DNA from: Asterochloris sp. CNOR1
Taxonomy: Eukaryota; Chlorophyta; Trebouxiophyceae; Trebouxiales; Trebouxiaceae
DNA: 64,000 bases
NCBI GenBank assembly: GCA_963969365.1
Contig: OZ017755.1
Span: 806,001-870,000 of the forward strand
Reading direction: 5' to 3'
In this document: in pieces, positions 55,989-64,000 of the stretch
How the letters are laid out: each line of letters starts with the position of its first letter
How positions within the stretch are numbered: position 1 is the stretch's first letter
The notes under the pieces: model-generated
What the model was told of the DNA's origin: nothing
Databases searched by the model: none
What the model saw: only the letters and a program-made list of their open reading frames with translations
Position numbers and translations under genes: made by a program

Positions 55989-58900
55989 TCAGCGCAGGCG
56001 CGTCTTCAGCTTCGCCACCTGCTGGTCATACTTGGCAAGAATAGCCTCTCTGCGAGGCTTGAAGGATCGCGTGAGTGTTCCGTCGTCAGGGGACAGCATG
56101 GGGATCTCGGCAAACCCTACGATGCGCTCAGAGGGAGACTTGCCAGCAGACACCTGGTTGACAATCCCCTGAATCATCTGGCGCCGCCTCTCCTCGGACA
56201 GCTCGCCTGCAGCATGGGCAGCTGCAGACATGGGAGGGGCCACTGCAGGCCTCATATGGTGGGGTGGCTGACAATCATCTGGTTGGCCCATGTGTGTATT
56301 TCATCCCCAGAATACTTCAGCTGCTTGTACAGGCAGTCGTGCGGGCCCAGCAGCCGACTCCAAAGCTCTGCATCAAGCCTGGTGGGGGCTCAGCTTGCCC
56401 CAGGCCAGCATGAGTGCAGGCAGTACGTAGTCACCACAAGACAGCCCTCACCCTCAGACTCCTCAAGCTCCTTCAGGGCCTCTGGGTCTGGGACGATGAG
56501 CGCGCCCAGGGAGCGGCAGTCCTGCCCGACCAGGACGCAAAACTTGATGAGGGAGGAGGAGGTCACAGCGTCCTCAATCTCTGCCGGCTCGATGTTCTCG
56601 CCGCCGGAGAGGACAATGGTGTCCTTTGCGCGGCCTGTCAGCACAGTTGTGCCAGCCATGTGGCTGCCATTCACGCCGCCTGCAGGTGCGGCAGGAAGCA
56701 GGCTGGAAATGTGGGCAGTCCTGCTGTTGCGCAGGTCGGTGTGGCGGGCTGCATGGGGCCCAGCTGAGCAGCAGGTTGGTCAGAGCAGGCAGGACTTGAC
56801 AAGCCTGGACCCTGTGCTAGAGGAACAATATTGTTCGTTCCAGCTGCCTATTGCAACAGCACATGACAAAACGTGGTCAGAGCTGGACAGCCGTATTATG
56901 CACAAGCGGACTGCTTTGGTGGACAAGCTGCACACCTGGAGCAATCCATCCCAGGTCGCCCGTGTCGAACCAGCCCTCGCCTGCTCGGAAGGCACCAGCA
57001 GTCGCTGCATCATTGGCATGGTATCCCTGCAGCCCAGCGGCGACAGCAGGCATCAGCAACTGCACCAGAGCTGTTGCATGAAGTGCTGCCGGCAGCAACA
57101 CGCCTTGAGCTTGCTAGGCAGACGTGGATCGCAGAGCCAGGCTGGCAGCACAACAAGGGGCGTACCTGCATGACTCCAGGGCCCCTGGCCAGCAGAAGGC
57201 CCAGCTGGCCATCTGGGAGTGGGGCCAGTGAGGCTGGGTCCACCACCTTCAGGGAGGTGCCAGGTGTGGGCATCCCTGCAGGCATGAGGCATGAGGGACT
57301 GGGCCGCTGTGGGCGCACAGCGGGTGGTGCAGGGACGCCCTGCTGGCATCTTCCAGAGGGGCCACGGCAGCAAGAGGGTGCGGCCAGCTTCCCAGGCAAC
57401 ATTGGAAACACTGCCTGCAGCCGGTACAGGTATGAAGACAGTAACCGCGTTCGGACCCAGGGGTAGGGGGGACAAGCATGATGAGTTCGGAGCAATGCTG
57501 CTGCTCACCTACGCTGCCCCGCACATTGTGCTCAACTGCTCGGCAGCTCAGCACTGGCGATGTCTGCAGGGCAAGCACACACTAGATTCTGATGGCTGGC
57601 GTAGGATCTTTTTGATACGCGATCAGGCGGGAAGGCACTGCTACAGAAGCCCAACACTGACATCACCCCACAAGCCCTGCCGGCCATGCACGTGCGAGTC
57701 TCCCAGCTGCAGGGACAGGCCATGCAGTGAGCTGCAGGCCACACGCTCATTCCGGGTTTGGATGGCCCCCAGTCTAAGCAGCCTCCATCATGCCGTGCCC
57801 TAGCCATGCAGCAGCAGCACCAGTCAGTCAGCCTCATCCCTGGCAGGCTCCAACATGTCAGAATGCCCCACCTCTGTCAGGCCTCAGCCATTCAGCACTG
57901 GGAGACCAATGCTCCAACATGTCAACAAGCCCCACCTCTGTCAGGCCCCAGCCATTCAGCACTGGGAGACCGATGGCCTCATACCAGTCGTCCAGGGCAG
58001 GAGGCAGGGAGCCGCCCCCAGAGACAACAGCGTGGCTGATGCCCAGCGCTGCCCGGATCTTGCTGTAGACAAGCACCTGACCCAGCCTGCACAGGCAGAG
58101 ACAGACAACTGCCGCTGGCAAGAAGTTGCTCCAGCCACAACCAGAAGCAGCACAGCTGCAGTGTGAATTCACATCCTGCAAGCCCTTGCGTGCGCAGGTT
58201 GTAACTTTGGCCATGCAGGGCGACCCAAACAGTGCCAGTGGCTTGCTTCACGACAGTGGGGAAGCAACGTGTCTTCGGCACGGCTGCCCTGCATTGTGGT
58301 TGTACCATCAGGGCTGCAACAACCTTGCCGAGAAGCTCTGGGAGCACTGAGCCCACCTGTGTGCCAATCACAGCAGCGCAGCCACAGCAAAGCCCTGGGG
58401 ACCTGGGCTCACCTGTGCACCGGACACATCAGTGCAGTAAAAGCACACACCCCACATCGCCGTCCCTCCACGTCTGCTCACCTATGCAGTGGGTACAGCA
58501 GCACGGTCACAGCAAATGCCCAAAGCAGCGCGGGCAGCGGCCGCGGCTCCCGCGCATACTGCAGCGCCATGCCCGCCTTGACTCGCGAGGCACGCACCCA
58601 TGCAATGCTGGCTGCAAAGAAGAAGTTGGCTGCCTTGCGCTTGGCAGCAGAGCCCTTCTTGAGCATGGCTTTGACCTGGCACAGGAGAGATGAAGCTGCG
58701 GTCAGAACAGCGACGGGGGACAGCGAGAGGCAGCAAGTGCACACAGCCCAGCCTGCACAACCAGCTGACGACAGACAGGCGAAGGGTCTCCAGGACGAGC
58801 TGAGGGACGACACTCAAGGGCATATGAAACTCCTGCCGCATTGGTCAGGGTAGCATGCAACAAGCGGGCCTGTGGAGGGTAGATGCTGCCCTGCATTGGA

Positions 58901-61900
58901 CTGCTGCACAGGCGATTGTGCTGTGCAAGGTGCTGCCTGCCTTCCTTCCTACGGACAAGATGGCACCCCTCATCACGGCTTTTGCCTTGTCAACATATAT
59001 CTCGCGGACAGGCAAACAGCCAGTATTCCAGCTGCAGCCTGTGCTGTAAACGAGTCATGCCATGGGCTGCAGCTGGACTCACCCTTGTGCGCAGGCTGTC
59101 CAGAACAAGGGGCACGCACACAAAGTATGTCGGAGGGTGCTTCTGCAGGTCATCCCTGAAGTGCCGCACAGAGCTGTACACCTGCAGATGACGGCGCTGT
59201 CCAGTCATAAGCCCCCAATGTCAGACCAGTTCTGAGCAAGCCAACCTCAAGCCAAGCAAGGCCCCGGCTGAAAGGTAGGCAGGCAAGCCTGGAGCGCTAG
59301 CATCCCATGACCCAGCAGGCATGTAGTGAGGATCCCTTGCAGATTGAGCTGGTGTGTCAAAAAGCCTGTGAAAGGACCAGTACTGAAGGTGCACCTGGCA
59401 AAGCAGCGGTGGCCTCACCTGCCTGAGCATGCAAACAGCTGCCGTGGCAGCAGGTGCAGGTGACGCAGACAGCAGATGTAGAGGATTACATATCAGCCCG
59501 TCCAGCTGGCCTCACCAGCCGACAGGCCCTGGCGTACAGGTAGTACCCCACTGCCCTCTCGTATATATGCCAAGGTGGCAGCAGCGACAGGGCGGAGTCC
59601 TGGGCATTGGGGCTGATGAAGGCCGTGAAGTTGGCAATCTGCAGCCCACACACAAGGTGACCAGGCTAGTTTTGCAGAGCAGGCGCATGCCGAGGCCAAC
59701 AGCACAGGCAATTTTTGTGAGGGTGGGAGGATGCAAACGGGTTTTAAATTTTGGCAGGTGGGTGCTGCAGGGGAGTGTGCTTGGCATGCTGTCAGTGTCA
59801 GGTAGGTTAAGTGCATCTAGCAGCCCAGGGAGCTCACCTGGTACATCAGGTTGTTGTGAGACAGCATGACTCCCTGCACGGAAGCAGGCAGCATGAGAGA
59901 TGGGATATGAGCCAGTACTGAAAGGAGGCATCACACAAGGGAGACCTGCCGCATGGTCTCTGAGTCAAACAAGTCAAGAGCACACATGGTATTGCCTATC
60001 AAGAAGTGCCCTGGGCGGATGCTGGGATTGATGGGAAAGCTCGAGCTGTCATTTTGGTGTTGCGCATCAAGCACAGCAGCCCCTTTTTCTTTTGCTGGGA
60101 TGAGACTAAGCACTGGAGCATGCATTCAATCGAGTTGCAGATGGTCGACAGGCCAGGCGCACCTTGGCATTGCCACTGGTGCCACTGGTGTAGCACAGCG
60201 TGGCCAAGTCACTGCCCTGGACAGGCACTGCCTGGAAGTCGCGCCCTGCACCCTTGGCCATGACGTCTTCGAATGACATCACAGGGCATCGCAGGGCGGA
60301 GACTGCTGCCTTGCTGGGCTGGCCCCACAGGACGATGGCTGCCTTCAAGGTCTGCTCCTATGCAGCATGCAGGGGAAGTTCAGTGGTGAGCACGCTGGAA
60401 GGACGGGACCTAGCCGTGAGCCAAAGGCTGGCTTTGATGCTTGTACTTTAGCTGAAAGGAAGGAGGCAAAGTGTGCAGCCAAAGCCGTGTAAGGGGGGCA
60501 GCCCTGAAGCGAGCAGTGGCTGCTTCCGACCAGGTTCTGCTTCCAAGCATCGGCTGAAGGGCTGCAGTGGACATGAGGATGCATGGTGCTTGGCTCCCTT
60601 GTACAGGCCAGGCACAGGCAGACCGACCTCTGGCCCACTCCCATTGCTCCCTGCTGCGGCCCCATTGATGGGAGGTGAGCTGTTGAGGTTGCGTGCACTG
60701 AGCTGGGGCAGTAGCTTGTCCAGGGCCTCAGTGTCCTGCACGGCACAATAATATATGGCTGGTGGACTTGTTCAGGTCTCTACACGCGTGTCAAATGCCG
60801 TGCTGTGCAGCCTTCCCTACAGGTGGTTCATTCACCATGATCCTTGTAAGATTGCAGCCAGCGCCCTGCACCAAGTTCCTCTGCATGTGATGACCCAGGC
60901 TTGGTGCGAACAAGCAGTTTCTGCAGCGATCCAAGTGCAGGCTGAGCTCTGCAATGCTTGGCACCCTGTAGACAATTCACTCAGATTCATGCGACATAAA
61001 TTGTGCTCTCTGAGCGGGATAGGGTGCAGGGCAGCACCTGCGTGGTTGAGCAATTTGAGCATCCTGCTGCCACCGTCTTGCTGACCTGCCCAAGCAGCTG
61101 GCTGCTGCACACACAAAGCCTCCCGCCTGGACTGGGCTGGCCTGTTTTATGAGCGCGGTGATCCGTGTGTGGCAAAGAACATTAGGTAGGCCAGCTCAAG
61201 CAGCAGCTCAGCTGTGCGCCTGGACCCTGCCGGCTGAATGGGGCCCACCTGCGTGAGGAGCGTGGTGCTCCCTGAGTGGCGCAGGATGTAGGCAAGCTCG
61301 CTGGCAGGGCCGCTGGCGCCGCGCACAGCATCTGCCGCCCCGTTCAACATCACAGCCTGGTCCGCCAGCAGCCAGCGCGTGCCGTTCTCTGAGAACAGGG
61401 ATACCTGCAGGCAGACGCATTCTTGGGACTGTACTCCTGCGCAAAACCAGAGAGCTACATGGAGTCCAGCTTTCTGCCATTCCTCAAGAGCATGGGCACC
61501 CCGCAGACAATAGTTCGAGTGACCCCATGCTGGTCTTTGAGAAAGGGGTGAGCAAGGAGGCCTGCAGGCAGCAGCTCTGCCGGCATTGTGCCAGAAGTGG
61601 GAGAAGCAGCCTGCACAATGCACCTGCCAGCTTGCAGCACCCTCTGGCTTCAACATGCAGTACCAGGTGGCTGCTGTCAGCATCGGCTCACAAGCCATGC
61701 TGTGCACAGCCCTCCAGCTGTCTAATCAGGCTGTCCACAGCAGAGCCCAGCTGAGCAGGGACAGCCGGTGCTGAGAGCAGCAGGCTTTCACAGAAACTCT
61801 TGCACCCATTCCCCACTGAAGCTGAGCTGCATAGGACCGCCTGGTGCAGGCTCGCACCTTGTCTCCCTGCTGCAGCCCCAATTCCCTCAGCCCTGCTGCA

Positions 61901-62588
61901 AACTGCCTCATCTGGGTGTCCAGCTCCCTGCACAAGGGCAAGCATGTATGGCTGCAGTGCGCTGTTCAAAATTGGTGGCAGTGGCTGGTGCAACTTCATG
62001 ATGTGGTACAGGGGGGTCACCTATATGTATGCTTGGTGGCAGGGATGTGATGGGGATCCTCTGCAGCAATCTGGTCTCCGAACTGCTGGGACAGGTAGCC
62101 CCACCTACAGGGCAGTAACTCATTTCTGGCTGGCACGGCAGCGTGTGGCAACTCGTGGCAGACATGGGGCCTCTTGGCAAGCATGTCTCTGCGCATTCAT
62201 TCACTGACAAAGGCAGAGACTGCCAGCAGCTAAATCGACACTGGCTGACTTACATCTGTGGCAGACTTCTGAAGGGCAGCTTGTCCACTCCATGCACCGG
62301 CGTTCCCTGCGAGACCATCTGCTGCCCAAGCACATGTGGCGGGGCTGCATTTCCAACCTGCTTACAGGCATCAGATCTCTCAGGCAGGAAGGACGTCGCC
62401 AGAATAGCTGTGCTGGCAGTTGCGCCACAGGAATTCACCTCCGGACTGGCGATGCTCCTGATGGTTGCATGCCTGCGAGCTCTGCTGCTGAATGCCCTCA
62501 GATGTGGCAGCTGAGAGGGGCCAGGGCTGCAGACCCGAAATCGGGCAAAGCCGCCTAGATGAGAGCGAGGGGACTGCAAGACTTGCAT
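55989..62588 (-). CDS. Plastidial long-chain acyl-ACP/acyl-CoA synthetase, AAE15/16 type
   Basis: ANL-superfamily enzyme that activates free fatty acids with ATP, in plastids to acyl-ACP for recycling. ATG at 62588; the leader (MQVLQSPRSHLGGFARFRVC, FSSRARRHATIRSIAS) is transit-like. It continues GVDKLPFRSLPQM, WGYLSQQFGDQIAAEDP, MRQFAAGLRELGLQQGDKV, LFSENGTRWLLADQAVMLNG, then the P-loop CYTSGTSGNAK (about 60190), YSSVRHFRDDLQKHPPTYF with VCVPLVLDSLRTR, SHAVVSGGGSLPPALDDWYE, AIGLPVLNGWGLTE (about 57940), RAGEGWFDTGDLGWIAPG, LTGRAKDTIVLSGGENIEP and AEIEDAVTSSSLIKFCVLVG. The C-terminus has LTRSFKPRREAILAKYDQQV and ends in TGA/TAA-type stop at 55989. The amphipathic insert after DSLRTR is long, as in AAE15/AAE16, which distinguishes it from peroxisomal LACS. 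Acyl-ACP rather than acyl-CoA use is inferred from this similarity. Confidence 0.9.
57847..57974. repeat. 64-bp tandem duplication of an exon/intron junction in the synthetase
   Basis: Two units of 64 bases (57847-57910 and 57911-57974) with about four differences. On the minus strand each contains the exon end gctgaatggctg(a/g)ggcctg plus acagag/gtgggg, so the donor after NGWGLTE is duplicated 64 bases downstream. Because 64 is not a multiple of three, use of the distal donor would shift the frame. Confidence 0.85.
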
Positions 62589-62838
62589 GCTGTGTAGTGT
62601 AGAGTCCCTAGGACCGCTCTCCTCCCGACGAGGGCTCTCGGCGGGTCAGCAGTGGTTTCAAAGTCAGCAGCACATCACTTTGCCAAGCAAGCTTGCGCCT
62701 GAACCCAGCAGCCTACGTTGTCAACACAGACAGGCACCACCTGTACGTATGCTCCTCTACGCATAGGAGCATTCCAGCATCATAGGGACCATCAAATGGT
62801 GCAGGGTTCACAAAAGGTGCAGTGCAGTTGACAGGTAA
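62589..62838. other. Spacer between synthetase start and secreted-protein stop
   Basis: 250 bases holding the synthetase promoter and the upstream gene's 3' untranslated region. It includes gctctcctcccgacgagggc (about 62617). No gene is visible. Confidence 0.4.
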
Positions 62839-63719
62839 TCAGCAGTTGATAACAACTCTATGACCACCACCGTCCAATATGCCTGCCAGGAAGTGTGTAT
62901 GCCCCCAGTCTGGCACGTTGCCAGCCTCCACCTGTAGCAGTGCTTCTGTCAGCAGCTCTCGCAAGCAGATGATAAACTGTGTATTTTGTGCATGTGACAA
63001 TTCCCTGCCCATAAGGAAGGCCCTGTCATATCCTTGCCCATCTCTGATCCACTCTGCCAGGCCGCCAGGTTCCAGAAATTGAGACAACAACATCTCATGA
63101 ATGCCTTCGCACTTGCCACATTCCTTGTGGTTATATATCCACATCTCTCTGCCGTCACACTCTCCTGCCTGCATGCACTGGCAATCGTCAGCGGCCCCCG
63201 GATGATGTGAAGATCATCAGCCGTTCACAGCGTGAGGCTTACCAGAGTCAATGGGGCACCCGGGGCAGCCAAGAGCAAGCCCTTCACAAACTGTGCGGAC
63301 CATCCTGGGGGGTAGACATCCCATACTTTGCCCACGGCCTTCAGCACTCGAACGCACCGCTTAGCTGCAGGCAGCCCTGGCAGGCCGCAGCTGAGGATGG
63401 GTGCAGCCTCCCTGCCCAGGTGGTAGGCCAGCAAGGGTTGGTGAAACTGCCGCTTCTGGAACATGGGGTACCATACAATGTCATCCACTGAGTCTGCCAC
63501 TATGTGGACAAAGCACTGCGCATAGCCAGCAAGTCTGCTGTCAGGAGCAGCCGCAGAGAGGATCCTGCAGACATCTTCTTGCTGCATGCTATGTACGTGA
63601 AGCCCCTGCACTGCATCAGGGGGTGGGCTTGCAGCCTGGGACATCAGCAGAAGGAGTGCTGAGGGCGGTGGCAGAAGATAGCAGACTAGCAAGCATATCG
63701 CATGAACCAGCAGTCTCAC
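62839..63719 (-). CDS. Secreted Cys-containing protein of unknown family
   Basis: Two exons (63719-63243 and 63177-62839) joined in phase by a 65-base intron with canonical ends, 271 residues. The N-terminus, MRLLVHAICLLVCYLLPPPS then ALLLLMSQAAS, is a clear signal peptide or signal anchor. The mature part includes EDVCRILSAAAPDSRLAGYA, QCFVHIVADSVDDIVWYPMF, KRCVRVLKAVGKVWDVYPPG, a Cys-rich segment CMQAGECDGREMW with NHKECGKCEGIHEM, then FLMGRELSHAQNTQFIICLR and a tail FLAGILDGGGHRVVINC. About ten cysteines suggest disulfides in the ER or outside the cell. No catalytic motif or known domain is recognised. The codon pattern and both strong ORFs argue that it is a real gene. Confidence 0.65.
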
Positions 63720-64000
63720 GTTTAGTCAGAACTGCAAGTGCATGTCAGCTGTTAAGGAAAGCCACAAGCTGGAAGAGATGCAGCTGTACCATGCCTCTTC
63801 TTTCCTGTCTAGAGCTGCTTAAGACAGGGCGCCTAAACACGTGCTCGCCTGTAGCTCTACCGTGACTGGAGCCTCAAATCATAGCTCCGGACCGGCTGGG
63901 CTATAGCGTTGACTTTCGCCATGCTGTGGGTCTGCACTTCGTAGAGGTACAGAGTCCTTCATACCCATTGGAAAGGCTCCGAAAGGCTTGGATCCACAGC
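63720..64000. other. Right-edge flank
   Basis: 281 bases upstream of the secreted-protein gene. It should hold its promoter. I see no coding exon or RNA gene. Confidence 0.4.

Overview
This is nuclear DNA of a green alga (chlorophyte, most likely a trebouxiophyte or relative; the exact genus cannot be fixed from one window). The signs are very intron-dense genes with exons mostly of 40-250 bases, GT-AG introns plus several that only keep frame with a GC donor, a strikingly TGCA/CTGCAG-rich base composition in introns and spacers, and plant-lineage plastid genes: a thioredoxin of the TRX z type with a transit-like leader, and an AAE15-type acyl-ACP/acyl-CoA synthetase with a serine/arginine-rich leader. 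There is no operon structure, no prokaryotic ribosome-binding pattern, and no recognisable transposon or virus-derived element.

Layout, left to right: cytosolic-type alanyl-tRNA synthetase with an EF1B-gamma-like GST domain spliced in frame onto its N-terminus (minus, 84-13677); RNA polymerase subunit RPB6 (plus); HI0933-type flavoprotein (minus); a tRNA-Ser(UGA)-like sequence with an unpaired acceptor stem; a poorly resolved small minus-strand locus; splicing factor ESS2/DGCR14 (minus) with a possible membrane-protein gene nested in its 1.19-kb intron; a long coiled-coil protein with a C-terminal RING finger (plus); a tiny secreted PAN/apple protein (minus); PIF1 helicase of the animal-like type with a PINT domain (minus); a MATE transporter (plus); aspartyl aminopeptidase DNPEP (plus); a longin-like protein (minus); a PAAT/C10orf88-like protein (plus); TRX z (minus); a VIT/CCC1 iron transporter (plus); the AAE15-like synthetase (minus); and a two-exon secreted protein of unknown family (minus).

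These are mostly single-copy housekeeping genes that do not form one pathway. The organisation is notable: five neighbouring pairs are head to head with short or overlapping 5' ends (AlaRS/RPB6, ESS2/RING, PIF1/MATE, longin/PAAT-like, TRX z/VIT), which suggests shared bidirectional promoters, and most other junctions are convergent.

The best candidates for something new are the GST-AlaRS fusion; the gene nested within ESS2; and a recurrent pattern of short tandem duplications (30-90 bp) that copy intron/exon junctions, seen in AlaRS, the RING gene, PIF1 and the synthetase, which creates arrays of near-identical candidate splice sites. A near-perfect 45-bp inverted repeat in a PIF1 intron is a possible small-RNA precursor. 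All gene models were spliced by eye; terminal exons and some starts are uncertain where stated.
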